A DNA stretch of 56,650 bases from Phycisphaerae bacterium. GTDB lineage: Bacteria > Planctomycetota > Phycisphaerae > Sedimentisphaerales > UBA12454. Below, in pieces: positions 25,030 through 34,983 of this stretch. Where the stretch lies: positions 1-56,650 of the forward strand of contig JAPLMW010000077.1 in assembly GCA_026386845.1 (NCBI GenBank). The letters are read 5' to 3'. The notes under the pieces were generated by a model, which was given only the letters and a program-made list of their open reading frames with translations, was not told where the DNA came from and did no database searches. The first letter of the stretch is position 1. Each line of letters begins with the position of its first letter. The position numbers and the translations under genes were made by a program.

Positions 25030-25560
25030 ATGAGCATTGAATATCTTGGAAATGCTTTGGCACTGACGGGTGCGGCGATGGCGGTGTTCCTGTCCGGCAT
25101 AGGTTCCGGAATCGGATTAAGCATCTCCGGCGGCGCATCAGCCGGGGTGCTGACGGAAAAACCGGAGCGTTACGGCCTGAACTTTATTATGGTGGTTCTG
25201 CCGGGAACGCAGGGTTTTTACGGCTTTTTAGGCGGCTTTATGGTCCTGCAGAACCTCGGATTTTTCGATGTGTCGTATAAGATACATCTGAACTGGCAGC
25301 AGGGTCTGGCAGTCCTCGCAGCCTGTCTGCCGGTTGCTTTTGCCGGACTGGTAACCGCGATTTATCAGGGCAAAATGGCCGCAAGCGGCATCATAATGAC
25401 AGCCAAACGGCCGGAAATGGCATTCAAGGCAGGCGTAGTATACACCGTTATGATAGAGGTCTATGCAATTCTGGGGCTTTTGGCATCTTTGCTTATAATT
25501 AACAACGCTGTGGACTGGCAGGCATTGAAAACAGCGGCACAGACGGCTGTGGGCGGCTGA
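25030..25560 (+). CDS. ntpK: V/A-type ATPase rotor (proteolipid) subunit K
   Basis: Subunit K forms the membrane rotor ring that carries ions. The 176-residue protein is a tandem duplication of the two-helix hairpin (four membrane segments), as in E. hirae NtpK. The ion-ligand positions known in NtpK are all present: Thr60 and Gln61 in LPGTQGF, Gln113 in IYQGKMAASG, and the key Glu143 in MIEVYAILGLL. Only the second hairpin has the glutamate. This set favours Na+ over H+ as coupling ion (inference from the known NtpK structure). It lies four bases before ntpE. Confidence 0.95.
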   Translation: MSIEYLGNALALTGAAMAVFLSGIGSGIGLSISGGASAGVLTEKPERYGLNFIMVVLPGTQGFYGFLGGFMVLQNLGFFDVSYKIHLNWQQGLAVLAACLPVAFAGLVTAIYQGKMAASGIIMTAKRPEMAFKAGVVYTVMIEVYAILGLLASLLIINNAVDWQALKTAAQTAVGG

Positions 25561-25563
25561 TTT

Positions 25564-26148
25564 ATGGATGCAAACCAGGTAGTAGAAAAAATTCTCGCCC
25601 AGGGGCGGGCCGAGGCGGAAAAAATAAAAGCCCAGGCGGATGAAAAAATAAAGGCCCTCAAGGAAGCCTGCGGAGAAGAATTGTCGAAATACCGGCAGGA
25701 AACCCAGCGGCTGGCCCGCATCGCAGGCGAAGAAAAAAAGAACAGGGTCCTCGCCGCCGCCAGAATTGCCATCGCAAAGGAAATAACCGAGGCAAAAAGA
25801 AACCTGCTCAATACGGTAATTGAAAAGACGGGCCGAAATATCAAAAGCCTGGGCGACAGTGAATATCTCTCGATTATGGAAGGTCTGATACTGCGTTCCG
25901 TAAAAACCGGCAATGAAGAGGTCGTTATAGATAAAAATGAAAAACGCATCAATGAAAACTTCATTCGTAATGTTAACCAGAAACTGGCCGACAGGGGCAA
26001 TCTTCGTCTGGCCTCTGACAGAGCTGATATCAAAGCGGGATTTATATTGAGACAGGGCAAAGTACGGAGCAATGCCGCTCTTGATGTGCTGCTCAAGGAA
26101 GCCTGCGGGCAGCTTGAAGGCAGGCTCGCTGAGCAATTGTTTGGATAA
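25564..26148 (+). CDS. ntpE: V/A-type ATPase peripheral stalk subunit E
   Basis: Subunit E, with the small G/H-like subunit, makes the peripheral stalk that holds the catalytic head still. The 194-residue protein has an N-terminal coiled coil rich in Ala, Glu and Lys (ILAQGRAEAEKIKAQADEKI) and a globular C-terminal part with GFILRQGKVRSNAALDVLL. Length and order in the operon are typical. It ends four bases before ntpC. Confidence 0.92.
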   Translation: MDANQVVEKILAQGRAEAEKIKAQADEKIKALKEACGEELSKYRQETQRLARIAGEEKKNRVLAAARIAIAKEITEAKRNLLNTVIEKTGRNIKSLGDSEYLSIMEGLILRSVKTGNEEVVIDKNEKRINENFIRNVNQKLADRGNLRLASDRADIKAGFILRQGKVRSNAALDVLLKEACGQLEGRLAEQLFG

Positions 26149-26152
26149 AAAT

Positions 26153-27187
26153 ATGCCGATTCTTTCAGAACAACCTTTGTTGTATTTCAATTTGTATCCG
26201 CCCATAGGAGACTGCGACTGGCGATACACATTTGCCACTGCGCAGGTCAGGGCTATGGAAGACAGGATGCTTGCGGCACAGTTTTTCTCGGAACTGGCAA
26301 ACGCAAAGGATATAAACGAAGCTGCGGAAATGCTTGCCGGCACTGAATATGCTATTTCATCACGGATAACCGATGAGGATATAGAACAAATGCTCTGCCA
26401 GAAACGAACAGAAACCAGGGTATTTTTCGAGCAGTTAGTAATAGACGATAAAATCATACAATTGTTTCGGGCAAAGATTGACTTTGCCAATCTGCGGCTC
26501 GCTGTCAGAAGATTTGTTCTTAAAAGGCCGCTTGGCAGCGATTACTGCTGGGAAGGAAATGTCCTGCCGGAAAAGTTCGAGCAGATATTCGAGCAGGAAA
26601 ATTCCAGCGGCCTGCCGGAATATTTTCAGCAAGGTATCGAAGCGGGCATCGTCGGGTATTACAAAAACAAAAACGTCCGCGATATAGACCTCGAAATCGA
26701 CAAGGTTGAGGCGGACTGGCTGCTAAAGTTAGCCGGCGGTATCGGCAGCATTTTTCTGCAGGAGCTGCTGCGGATGCAGACTGATTTGATAAATATCCGA
26801 ACAATGATGCGGATGAAATTCACCGGCCTGCTGAACACAGATGTTTTTCTGCGAGGCGGATATATTGAAAAATCGAGGCTCGTTCAGTGTTCTGACATCG
26901 GATATGAGGCATTGGCACAGCACTTTTACGCAACGCCTTATTATCATTTCATCGAAGTCGGCGTAAATTATCTGGAGAAGGAAGACTCATTTTTGAAATT
27001 CGAGGCGGTTTGCGATGAGCATCTGCTCGGATTCCTGAAAACAACCAGATATATAACGGCAGGAGTGCAGCCGATTATCGCACACCTGCTTTTAAAAGAG
27101 CATGAAATAAGAATGGTAAGAACGGTTCTTGCCTGCAAAAGAGCGAATATTGAACCAAAAGTAATCCTTGACAGGATTGTAGTCTGA
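26153..27187 (+). CDS. ntpC: V/A-type ATPase subunit C (rotor-ring socket)
   Basis: Subunit C (d in eukaryotes) sits on the K ring and couples it to the central stalk. The protein is 344 residues from ATG 26153, four bases after the ntpE stop. The frame is open upstream to 26072, but that would overlap ntpE and lacks family sequence. It is mostly helical, with the three-fold repeat pattern of the family and blocks such as RMEDRML-like (RAMEDRMLAAQFFSELANA) and ELLRMQTDLINIRTMMRMK. No strong ribosome site is seen, so translation is probably coupled to ntpE. Confidence 0.9.
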   Translation: MPILSEQPLLYFNLYPPIGDCDWRYTFATAQVRAMEDRMLAAQFFSELANAKDINEAAEMLAGTEYAISSRITDEDIEQMLCQKRTETRVFFEQLVIDDKIIQLFRAKIDFANLRLAVRRFVLKRPLGSDYCWEGNVLPEKFEQIFEQENSSGLPEYFQQGIEAGIVGYYKNKNVRDIDLEIDKVEADWLLKLAGGIGSIFLQELLRMQTDLINIRTMMRMKFTGLLNTDVFLRGGYIEKSRLVQCSDIGYEALAQHFYATPYYHFIEVGVNYLEKEDSFLKFEAVCDEHLLGFLKTTRYITAGVQPIIAHLLLKEHEIRMVRTVLACKRANIEPKVILDRIVV

Positions 27188-27189
27188 TT

Positions 27190-27513
27190 ATGCAGGGAAA
27201 AGTAGCAATACTTGGCAGTGCGGATTTTGTTATGCCTTATTCGGCGCTCGGCGTTGATTGTTTCGTCGTCGGCGACAAGGCTGATAAGATACTCCGGACG
27301 GCTGAAAAAATCGCCGCTGAAAAATACGCAATTATAATCGTGGCGGAAAACATCGCGCACAAAACTGAAGAAGTTTTCAGGCAGTTCAGCACAAAAACAA
27401 CGCCTTGTGTTCTTGTTGTGCCGTTTACGACAGAATCGGCTGGTTTTGCCGTTGAAAGTCTCGGCAAACTTTTAAAAGCCGCTACAGGAATAAATATCTT
27501 ACAAAATACTTAA
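27190..27513 (+). CDS. ntpG: V/A-type ATPase subunit F (central stalk)
   Basis: The 107-residue subunit F binds subunit D in the central rotor shaft. It shows the family start ([20 protein letters not shown]), the Rossmann-like pattern with [11 protein letters not shown] and the C-terminal helix ([13 protein letters not shown]). The start is three bases after the ntpC stop. The equivalent gene in E. hirae is called ntpG. Confidence 0.9.
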   Translation: MQGKVAILGSADFVMPYSALGVDCFVVGDKADKILRTAEKIAAEKYAIIIVAENIAHKTEEVFRQFSTKTTPCVLVVPFTTESAGFAVESLGKLLKAATGINILQNT

Positions 27514-27529
27514 TATAACAGGACTGATT

Positions 27530-29311
27530 ATGGCAGAAGCAAAAACAGGAAGAATAATAAAAGTCGCCGGCCCGGTTGTCGCGGCCGAAGGTATGCTCGG
27601 TTCACGAATGTATGACGTCGTGCGGGTCGGAAAGCAGAATCTCATCGGCGAAATCGTCGAGCTTAAAGGCGATACGGCAAACATTCAGGTTTACGAGGAT
27701 ACTATCAGTATCGGGCCGGGCGAACCCGTCGTCAACACAGGTGCACCGCTGAGCGTTGAGCTTGGCCCGGGTTTGATAGGAAGCATTTACGACGGCATCC
27801 AGAGACCGCTTGACCAGCTCTATAAAGTTCAGGGAGATTATATTCTTCGCGGCAGTCAGCTTCCGGGCTTGAACAGGGAAAAGAAATGGCACTTTAAGCC
27901 TGTTATTAAAAACGGCGCCGAAGTTTCCGGCGGCGATATAATCGGCCAAGTTCAGGAAACCGAACTGCTGCTGCACAAAATTATGATACCCGCCGGCATA
28001 AAGGGCAAAATCGACGAATTGAGCGAAGGCGACTTTACCGTTGAACAGAAAATTGCAACAGTTACAGCCGGCAGCGGCCAAAAACACGAAATTAAAATGA
28101 TGCAGAAATGGCCTGTGCGCATGGGAAGGCCGGTAAAGCAAAGGCTCGCCCCCCACACCGTTTTGCAGACAGGTCAGCGTGTTATCGACACATTTTTCCC
28201 GATAGCCAAGGGCGGCACCGCCTGTGTGCCGGGACCTTTCGGCGCAGGAAAAACCGTCGTTCAGCACCAGCTTTCCAAATGGATCGATGCGGATATCGTT
28301 GTCTATGTCGGCTGCGGTGAAAGAGGCAACGAAATGACGGATGTGCTGATAGAATTTCCGCAGTTAAAAGACCCCCGCAGCGGCCAGCCCCTGATGAAAC
28401 GTTCGGTTCTTATCGCAAATACCTCGAATATGCCCGTAGCGGCAAGAGAAGCCTCCGTTTACACAGGCATTACAATTGCCGAGTATTTCCGCGATATGGG
28501 TTATACGGTGGCGCTTATGGCGGACTCTACAAGCCGATGGGCTGAAGCGATGAGAGAAATATCTACAAGGCTCGAAGAGATGCCCGCGGAAGAAGGTTAT
28601 CCTGCTTATCTGGCTTCGAGAATCGCATCGTTTTACGAACGAGCCGGCAGAACCGAATGCCTCGGAAAACCCGCCCGAGAAGCCTCCCTTTCGATAATTG
28701 GAGCGGTAAGTCCGCCAGGCGGCGATTTGTCTGACTCGGTTGTGCAGGCCACGCTGCACGTCGTCAAGGTCTTTTGGTCGCTGGTGGGCAAACTTGCTTA
28801 TCAGAGGCATTTCCCCGCTATCGACTGGCTGACAAGCTATTCATTCTATAAACAATACCTGGCCGGCTTTTTTGAAAACAAAGAAAAAGGGCAGGAAATG
28901 GTGGCTTTGGCTCAGGAAGCAATGAGCCTGCTGGAGCAGGAATCGCAGCTTGCCGAAATCGTAAGACTCGTCGGCTCTGAAGCGATAAGCCCTGCCGACA
29001 GAATGGTGCTTCAGACGGCAAAAAGCATCCGTGAAGATTATCTGCACCAGAACGCATTTCACGAAATCGACACATATACCTCAATGGAAAAACAGTTCGA
29101 AATGCTTAAAACTATACTCTACTTCCATAAAAAAGGTCTTGAGGCTATCGAAAAAGACGTTGATACGGAAGTAATTTTCAAGCTCGCCGTTACTGAAGAT
29201 ATCGCACGAGCCAAATATGTACCGGAAAACCAGATGGAAACAATCACAAAAATACGAAATAAAACAGACGAGCAATTCAAAGCTCAATTTGCAGGAGCAA
29301 AAAATGCTTAA
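27530..29311 (+). CDS. ntpA: V/A-type ATPase catalytic subunit A
   Basis: Subunit A carries the catalytic nucleotide sites of the V1 head. The 593-residue protein has the beta-barrel N-terminus ([16 protein letters not shown]), the A-specific bulge domain (about 110-190), and Walker A GPFGAGKT at 235-242. The catalytic [11 protein letters not shown] block, [38 protein letters not shown] and the C-terminal helical domain follow. It is complete and of normal length, preceded by a 16-base gap after ntpG. Its last eight bases overlap the ntpB start. Confidence 0.97.
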   Translation: MAEAKTGRIIKVAGPVVAAEGMLGSRMYDVVRVGKQNLIGEIVELKGDTANIQVYEDTISIGPGEPVVNTGAPLSVELGPGLIGSIYDGIQRPLDQLYKVQGDYILRGSQLPGLNREKKWHFKPVIKNGAEVSGGDIIGQVQETELLLHKIMIPAGIKGKIDELSEGDFTVEQKIATVTAGSGQKHEIKMMQKWPVRMGRPVKQRLAPHTVLQTGQRVIDTFFPIAKGGTACVPGPFGAGKTVVQHQLSKWIDADIVVYVGCGERGNEMTDVLIEFPQLKDPRSGQPLMKRSVLIANTSNMPVAAREASVYTGITIAEYFRDMGYTVALMADSTSRWAEAMREISTRLEEMPAEEGYPAYLASRIASFYERAGRTECLGKPAREASLSIIGAVSPPGGDLSDSVVQATLHVVKVFWSLVGKLAYQRHFPAIDWLTSYSFYKQYLAGFFENKEKGQEMVALAQEAMSLLEQESQLAEIVRLVGSEAISPADRMVLQTAKSIREDYLHQNAFHEIDTYTSMEKQFEMLKTILYFHKKGLEAIEKDVDTEVIFKLAVTEDIARAKYVPENQMETITKIRNKTDEQFKAQFAGAKNA

Positions 29312-30683
29312 GGAATACCAGACAGTAAACAGTATAAGCGGCCCTTTGATGATGGTGGAATCTGTCGACGACGCTCGTTACGGCGAGGTAGTCGAGATAG
29401 AAATCGGCGACGGCTCAATCCGGCACGGCCAGATACTCCAGGTCGAAAGGGACAAAGCACTTGTCCAGGTTTTCGAAGGCACTGAAGGTATTGATATCGA
29501 CTCCTGCACGGTTAGACTGCTCGGCAGACCGCAGCAGCTCGCCGTTTCGCCGGATATTCTCGGCAGGGTCTTTAACGGCACCGGCGAACCAAAAGACGGC
29601 GGAGCAAAAATAATCGCTGAAAAACTTATCAATATAAACGGCAATCCAATCAATCCCTACAGCAGGGATTACCCCAATGAATTCATTCAGACAGGCATTT
29701 CAACAATTGACGGCTTAAATCCGCTTGTTCGCGGCCAGAAGCTCCCCGTTTTCAGCGGCTCAGGTCTGCCGCACGATGAAATAACCGCTCAGATTGCAAG
29801 GCAGGCGACGGTGCTCGGCAAAGGCGAGCAGTTTGCGGTTGTTTTTGCCGCGATGGGTATAACATTTGAAGCCGCACAGTTTTTTATCAACGACCTGACA
29901 AACAGCGGCGCAATCGAAAGAGCCGTAATGTTCATCAATCTCGCCAACGACCCGGCAATTGAGCGAATCGCGACTCCAAGAGTCGCTCTTACGGCGGCTG
30001 AATATCTTGCGTTCGAAAAGGATATGCACGTTCTTGTCGTTCTGAATGATATGACTAATTACTGTGAAGCTCTGCGGCAGATAAGCGCAGCACGAAAAGA
30101 AGTGCCCGGCAGGCGAGGCTATCCGGGCTATCTCTACACTGACCTTGCTACGATTTACGAACGCGCAGGAAGAATCAAAAATAAAAAAGGTTCGATTACG
30201 ATGGTGCCGGTTCTGACAATGCCCGAAGACGATAAAACTCATCCTGTGCCGGATTTGACCGGCTATATCACCGAAGGCCAGATAATTCTTTCGCGTTCAC
30301 TGCACCGCAAGGCCATTGCTCCGCCGGTCGATGTGCTGCCGAGTCTTTCAAGACTGAAGGACAAAGGCATCGGCAAAGGCAAAACACGCGAAGACCACGC
30401 CGATTTATACAATCAGCTTTATGCAGCTTATGCCCGCGGCAAGGAATGTCAGGAGCTTGCGACAATTCTCGGCCAGGCCGCCTTGTCGGAAGAAGACAGA
30501 AAATATATGACATTCGCGGATGAATTTGAAAAACGTTATATCTCACAGGGATATTACGAAAACAGAACCATCGAACAGACTCTCGACCTCGGCTGGGAAC
30601 TGCTAAGTATGTTTGAGGACTCCCAACTGAAACGTATTCGTGTCGAATTTCTCAAAAAATATATGCCGAAGTTCAGGAAATAG
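29304..30683 (+). CDS. ntpB: V/A-type ATPase regulatory subunit B
   Basis: Subunit B alternates with A in the V1 head and contributes the arginine finger but does not hydrolyse ATP itself. I start it at ATG 29304 (459 residues, [19 protein letters not shown]), with GCAGGAG just upstream. The frame is open to 29217 but that part lies inside ntpA. Walker A is replaced by [13 protein letters not shown], as expected for B subunits. Other blocks: [28 protein letters not shown]-like ([20 protein letters not shown]) and [19 protein letters not shown]. It overlaps ntpA by eight bases. Confidence 0.97.
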   Translation: MLKEYQTVNSISGPLMMVESVDDARYGEVVEIEIGDGSIRHGQILQVERDKALVQVFEGTEGIDIDSCTVRLLGRPQQLAVSPDILGRVFNGTGEPKDGGAKIIAEKLININGNPINPYSRDYPNEFIQTGISTIDGLNPLVRGQKLPVFSGSGLPHDEITAQIARQATVLGKGEQFAVVFAAMGITFEAAQFFINDLTNSGAIERAVMFINLANDPAIERIATPRVALTAAEYLAFEKDMHVLVVLNDMTNYCEALRQISAARKEVPGRRGYPGYLYTDLATIYERAGRIKNKKGSITMVPVLTMPEDDKTHPVPDLTGYITEGQIILSRSLHRKAIAPPVDVLPSLSRLKDKGIGKGKTREDHADLYNQLYAAYARGKECQELATILGQAALSEEDRKYMTFADEFEKRYISQGYYENRTIEQTLDLGWELLSMFEDSQLKRIRVEFLKKYMPKFRK

Positions 30684-30688
30684 TCCCG

Positions 30689-31309
30689 ATGCAGACAAGT
30701 ATAAATGCAACAAGAATAGAATTGCTTTTACTGCGAAGGCGTATCGCGCTGGCGGTAAGGGGACATAAGCTGCTGAGCGACAAAAGGGATGAAATCTCAA
30801 GGCAGTTAATACAGATTTCAAGGCAGCTCGGCTCACTGAGAAAAGAAGTTGAAAGCCGGCTTATTGAGACATCGAGACGGTTTGTAATGGCAAGAGCCGT
30901 GATGGAACCTGAAAACATAAAATCCGCAATGGAAGTCGCCACCAAAAAATTCAGTCTTGCGGTCAGTTTCAGCAGCATAATGAGCGTCAAGGTCCCCAGA
31001 TTCTCCAAGGAAATCCAAGGCGAGATAATCAGCTATGGCTTCGCAAATACCAGCGGCGAACTTGATATCGCTCTTAAGGGTCTGGAAAAAGTTTTTGATA
31101 AACTGCTTGAGCTTGCTGAAAAGGAAAAACAGGCACAGCTCCTGGCAGACGAACTCCAGAAGACACGACGGCGGGTAAATGTACTTGAATACGTCGTTAT
31201 TCCTGAACTGCAGCAGATGATTCGATTTATATACGACAAACTCGCCGAGGTTGAACGCGACAATATAAGCAGGCTGATGAAGATTACCGAAATGATAAGG
31301 GCAGTCTGA
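30689..31309 (+). CDS. ntpD: V/A-type ATPase central stalk subunit D
   Basis: Subunit D is the rotating shaft of the V1 head, equivalent to gamma in F1. The 206-residue protein is a long two-helix coiled coil with the family start (NATRIELLLLRRRIALAVRG) and the C-terminal return helix (RRRVNVLEYVVIPELQQMIR). It closes the nine-gene operon, five bases after ntpB. No clear terminator follows; the next gene starts about 210 bases on. Confidence 0.94.
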   Translation: MQTSINATRIELLLLRRRIALAVRGHKLLSDKRDEISRQLIQISRQLGSLRKEVESRLIETSRRFVMARAVMEPENIKSAMEVATKKFSLAVSFSSIMSVKVPRFSKEIQGEIISYGFANTSGELDIALKGLEKVFDKLLELAEKEKQAQLLADELQKTRRRVNVLEYVVIPELQQMIRFIYDKLAEVERDNISRLMKITEMIRAV

Positions 31310-31440
31310 AAGAGCAAATTTGCCTGTTTTTCGGGATAATTTTCAATCAAATCTACGGCTGGAATCGGGAAAAAGGCCAAAAATCACTAAAAAAAGGGGA
31401 ATTTGCAACAAATAGGTAACAAAACGGCAATGTTGCGCGT

Positions 31441-31446
31441 TATAAT
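31441..31446 (+). promoter_or_regulatory. Possible -10 element before the MacA-like gene
   Basis: TATAAT at 31441-31446, 75 bases before the GTG start, inside the 211-base gap after ntpD. No good -35 box lies 16-18 bases upstream, so this is only a candidate. Confidence 0.28.
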
Positions 31447-31520
31447 ATATGATAGCATGGATTAGGCACATGGCTGGCAGAGGAGGCCTAAATGTATTGT
31501 ATTTCACATGAGAAATAACT

Positions 31521-32942
31521 GTGAAGAAACGACGTAAGTGGATTGTCTATATTGTTGTTGCGATTTCAGTGCTGCTGGTGATTGGCTGGCTGGCAAACAG
31601 AAACCACAAAGGGAAAGACAAGGGGGAAGTGGTGCGTATCGAGGAGGTCAATCAAGGCGAACTGACAGAGCGTGTTAGCGCACCGGGTGAGATTGAGCCT
31701 AAGACAACCGTTCAGATAAGTGCAAGAGTATCTGCGCGGATTATAGCAATGCCATACGACGAGGGAATCGCGGTAACCTGCGGCGATCCAAACGCAAATC
31801 CGCCGATACCGCCCTCGGTTTTAGTGCAGCTCGATGCGAAGGACCTGGAGAGCCAGTTGCGGTTGGCGGAGGCAAGCCGGAATGCCCAGGAAGCACAGAT
31901 AGAGGTTGAGAAGGCAAAGGTTGAAAGCAGCAAGGCAACCATAGTCGGACTTGAAGCGTCATTGAAGCAGGCGGAAAGTGAACTGGGGCGCAAGCAGGAG
32001 CTGGTTGCGTCCGGGGCCATAAGCAAGGCCGATTTCGAGCAGATAAAATACAAGGTGGACTCGCTTCGCGCGGATAATGAAAGCGCCAAATGCAATCTGG
32101 ATGCGGCGAAACAGAACCTGGTGGTGATGAAACACAATTTAGACGCGGCAGAGGCTAAGATAGCGGAGGCGAAGGAGTCGCTGAGCTATACGACGATAAC
32201 ATCGCCGATAAACGGTGTGGTAACTCGCGTCAACGCCAAGGTGGGTGAAATGGTGATGATGGGGACGATGAATAATTTGGGGACGGTGATTATGGAAGTG
32301 TCTGACCTGTCGCAGATGTTAGTTGTGGCGCAGGTTGACGAGGCGGATATCGGCGAACTGGAAGTCGGCCAGGAGGCTGCGGCGAGCATACAGGCATATC
32401 CGAATATCAAGTTCAGGGGAGTTGTAAGCGAGATTGCATTGAAGAACCGATTCAGCGACAACAAGACGAGGTATTACCGCACAGAGATACTGCTTAATAA
32501 CGACCCGAACATTTTGAAACTTTATACCGGCCTGACGGCAGATGTCGATATTGAGACGCGGAAACACAGCAGCGTAATTAAGGTTCCGAGCCAGGCGGTG
32601 GTTGCCAGAGAAATTGACAGTCTGCCTTTGGAGATTCGCGATAAATCAATTGAGCTGGACAAGGACAAGAAGTTTGCGCCGGTGGTACTCAGATACATCG
32701 ATGGCAAGGCGGTGGTGACACCGGTGAAAATAGGACAGGGAGACCTGACACATACGATAATTTTGTCGGGGCTTAAGGAAGGCGACAAGGTAGTAATAGG
32801 GCCTTATAAGATTTTAGACAGTCTCAAACACGACCAGAAACTGCGTGACGAGCGAGAGGTAGAAGCGGAGAAGAAGGCAAAAGAAAAGAAACCACAGGAT
32901 AAAAAAGGCAAGAGCGACAACAATGAGCCAGCAGGCAAATAG
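31521..32942 (+). CDS. MacA/HlyD-type periplasmic efflux adaptor
   Basis: Membrane-fusion adaptor that links an ABC transporter in the inner membrane to an outer-membrane channel. The 473-residue protein has an N-terminal membrane anchor (WIVYIVVAISVLLVIGWLA), a biotinyl-lipoyl half motif, a long alpha-helical hairpin (about 105-220, Glu/Ala/Lys-rich, with the typical GAISKADFEQIK turn), the matching half (TTITSPINGVVTRVNAKVGE), a beta-barrel and membrane-proximal domain, and a charged Lys/Glu-rich tail. It starts at GTG 31521; no in-frame ATG gives a full N-terminus. Its stop overlaps the ATPase start by about 20 bases, so the ABC genes form an operon. MacA is the closest well-known family; the substrate is unknown. 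Confidence 0.87.
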   Translation: MKKRRKWIVYIVVAISVLLVIGWLANRNHKGKDKGEVVRIEEVNQGELTERVSAPGEIEPKTTVQISARVSARIIAMPYDEGIAVTCGDPNANPPIPPSVLVQLDAKDLESQLRLAEASRNAQEAQIEVEKAKVESSKATIVGLEASLKQAESELGRKQELVASGAISKADFEQIKYKVDSLRADNESAKCNLDAAKQNLVVMKHNLDAAEAKIAEAKESLSYTTITSPINGVVTRVNAKVGEMVMMGTMNNLGTVIMEVSDLSQMLVVAQVDEADIGELEVGQEAAASIQAYPNIKFRGVVSEIALKNRFSDNKTRYYRTEILLNNDPNILKLYTGLTADVDIETRKHSSVIKVPSQAVVAREIDSLPLEIRDKSIELDKDKKFAPVVLRYIDGKAVVTPVKIGQGDLTHTIILSGLKEGDKVVIGPYKILDSLKHDQKLRDEREVEAEKKAKEKKPQDKKGKSDNNEPAGK

Positions 32943-33693
32943 CACAAACAGCAATGATGTGATAATCCGGCTGCAGGGGCTCAAGCGGTTTTATCGAGTC
33001 GGTGTGGAGGAGATTCATGCGCTTGACGGGGTAGAGTTAGAAGTGCGAGAGAACGAATATATTGCAGTGATGGGTCATTCGGGTTCGGGTAAAAGCACAT
33101 TGATGAATGTTCTCGGGTGCCTGGACAGGCCGAGCGATGGCAGCTATGAGCTTGACGGGGATGATGTGACACAGTTGAGCGACGCAGAGTTAGCAAGTAT
33201 ACGCAACGAGAGGATTGGTTTTGTGTTTCAGTCTTTCGAGCTTTTGCCGCAGATGAACGCATTGAAGAACGTGGAGATGCCGCTTCTATATGCGCGTAAC
33301 GGATGGTTTGGCCGGTCTGCGCGAGCAAAGGGGGCTCTTGAACGAGTCGGTCTTGGAGACCGGGTGAAACACAGGCCAAATCAGCTTTCGGGCGGAGAGA
33401 AACAGCGTGTGGCGATCGCACGTGCGCTTGTATGCAATCCGAGCATATTGCTTGCCGACGAGCCGACGGGAAATTTGGACAGCAAGACGAGCGAGAATAT
33501 ATTAGAGCTTTTTGACGAGCTTCACAAACAGGGTCAGACGATAGTAATGGTGACACACGAGCGAGATGTTGCACAGTATGCCAAGAGAATAATCCGGATG
33601 CAGGACGGTCGTATTTGCAGCGACCTGACAAAGGAGCAGGACGAGGCGAAAAGGCAGTCTGGCGGCGATACTTCCGGGAAGGAGAAATTATGA
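32923..33693 (+). CDS. ABC transporter ATP-binding protein (MacB/LolD type)
   Basis: The 256-residue ATPase energises the neighbouring FtsX-type permease. Walker A GHSGSGKS is at 51-58; the Q-loop, signature LSGGEKQRVAIARAL and Walker B ILLADEPTGNLD are all intact, with the switch histidine in VMVTHERD. In E. coli MacB the ATPase and permease are one chain; here they are separate genes, as in LolD or many Gram-positive systems. The last four bases (ATGA) overlap the permease start. Confidence 0.93.
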   Translation: MSQQANSTNSNDVIIRLQGLKRFYRVGVEEIHALDGVELEVRENEYIAVMGHSGSGKSTLMNVLGCLDRPSDGSYELDGDDVTQLSDAELASIRNERIGFVFQSFELLPQMNALKNVEMPLLYARNGWFGRSARAKGALERVGLGDRVKHRPNQLSGGEKQRVAIARALVCNPSILLADEPTGNLDSKTSENILELFDELHKQGQTIVMVTHERDVAQYAKRIIRMQDGRICSDLTKEQDEAKRQSGGDTSGKEKL

Positions 33694-34949
33694 GAAGACT
33701 CCTTTATGCTCCGCTGATGTTTATCCAGCTTGTGTATCAAAGCGTGTATCTGGCGATTAGTCAGATTTGGGCGAACAAGACACGGTCGATACTGACGACG
33801 ATAGGAATTGTCATTGGAGTTGCGTCAGTAATCGCGGTTATAGCGGCATTGACGGGATTGAAGGCAAAGATTCTCAGCCAGGTGGAGACATTCGGAAACA
33901 ATTCGATAATCGTGCAGCCAAGACTGCCTGATATGGGACCTAAGCGGAATTTGTCGTGGTGGGACGTGAGGCTCAGGCCAAATGAATTTGAAGGACTTTT
34001 AGAGCATTGCCCGTCGATAGAGCGATTTACCCGGATAAGCGAGGCGGGACAGCAAATGGTTAAATACGGCGAGAAGGCTGTGCAGAACGCGCAAGTATAT
34101 GGCATAGAGCCGGCGTGGCATGAAATAGAACACCGGGCCATAGTGACCGGTCGGGGAATATCGGTAATAGATGAGAGCCGGGCTGTGTGTTTGATCGAGC
34201 CCGAACTTCGCGACAAGCTTGGGATGGACAAGGACTGCATTGGGGAATCGATTCGAATCGGGTTCAGGAATTTCAGGATTGTGGGGGTGATAGAGAAACG
34301 GTCCGACCTTGAAATCGGCGGAGGCGGGCAGGAGCGATACGAAATAATAATTCCTTTTGAAACGACAAGGAAGTTCCGGCAGGAATTCTGGGTATGGGCG
34401 TTTGCGGAGAGCAAGTCGCCGGAGGTTTTGGATGAAGGAGTAGCAGAACTGAAATTTTTCCTTCGCCGGGGGCGGCATCTTGACCCGGATGAACCGGATA
34501 CATTCAGGGTAGAATCGCTGAAGAGCGCAATCCAGACATTTAATAATATAGCGATTATGGTTACTCTGGTTGCCGGCGGGGTAGTGGGGATATCATTACT
34601 GGTCGGCGGCGTCGGCATTATGAACATAATGCTGGTATCGATATCGGAACGGACAAAGGAGATAGGATTGCGGAAGGCGGTAGGCGCCAAGAAGTCTGCG
34701 ATACTAACGCAGTTTCTGGTAGAAGCGGTGATACTCTGTTTTGTAGGCGGGCTTGTAGGATTGGGAGTGGGGAAGTTTTTGACTTTAGCGATAGCACATT
34801 CACATGCGCTGCTGGCGAAAACATATATACCTGCCTGGGCAGTGGTGCTTTCGTTTGCGTTTGCAGGGACGGTAGGAATATGTTTCGGGATGTTTCCAGC
34901 GATAAAGGCTGCGCGGCTGGACCCAATAGAGGCACTGAGACATGAATAG
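33690..34949 (+). CDS. ABC transporter permease (MacB/FtsX family)
   Basis: The 419-residue permease starts at ATG 33690, preceded by GGAAGGAG; the frame is open to 33615 inside the ATPase gene, but homology begins here. It has an N-terminal membrane helix with KTRSILTTIGIVIGVASVIA, the classic MacB start. A large periplasmic domain (about 60-290) follows, then three C-terminal helices with GVGIMNIMLVSISERTKEIG and the final AARLDPIEALRHE. It would act mechanically on the MacA-like adaptor and a TolC channel, most likely the product of the next gene. Confidence 0.93.
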   Translation: MRRLLYAPLMFIQLVYQSVYLAISQIWANKTRSILTTIGIVIGVASVIAVIAALTGLKAKILSQVETFGNNSIIVQPRLPDMGPKRNLSWWDVRLRPNEFEGLLEHCPSIERFTRISEAGQQMVKYGEKAVQNAQVYGIEPAWHEIEHRAIVTGRGISVIDESRAVCLIEPELRDKLGMDKDCIGESIRIGFRNFRIVGVIEKRSDLEIGGGGQERYEIIIPFETTRKFRQEFWVWAFAESKSPEVLDEGVAELKFFLRRGRHLDPDEPDTFRVESLKSAIQTFNNIAIMVTLVAGGVVGISLLVGGVGIMNIMLVSISERTKEIGLRKAVGAKKSAILTQFLVEAVILCFVGGLVGLGVGKFLTLAIAHSHALLAKTYIPAWAVVLSFAFAGTVGICFGMFPAIKAARLDPIEALRHE

Positions 34950-34983
34950 AAATCTGAACTTTTTCTAAAACGGAGATTTATAT

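Noticed and set aside
25228-26490. 420-codon open frame on the minus strand across ntpK, ntpE and ntpC
   Set aside because: It lies opposite three well-recognised V-ATPase genes, has Cys/Phe/Ser-rich shadow-like composition and no family resemblance.
31310-31345. GCAAATTTGC followed by CTGTTTTTC after ntpD, as a terminator
   Set aside because: The palindrome has no room for a loop when fully paired, so it is unlikely to form a terminator hairpin.
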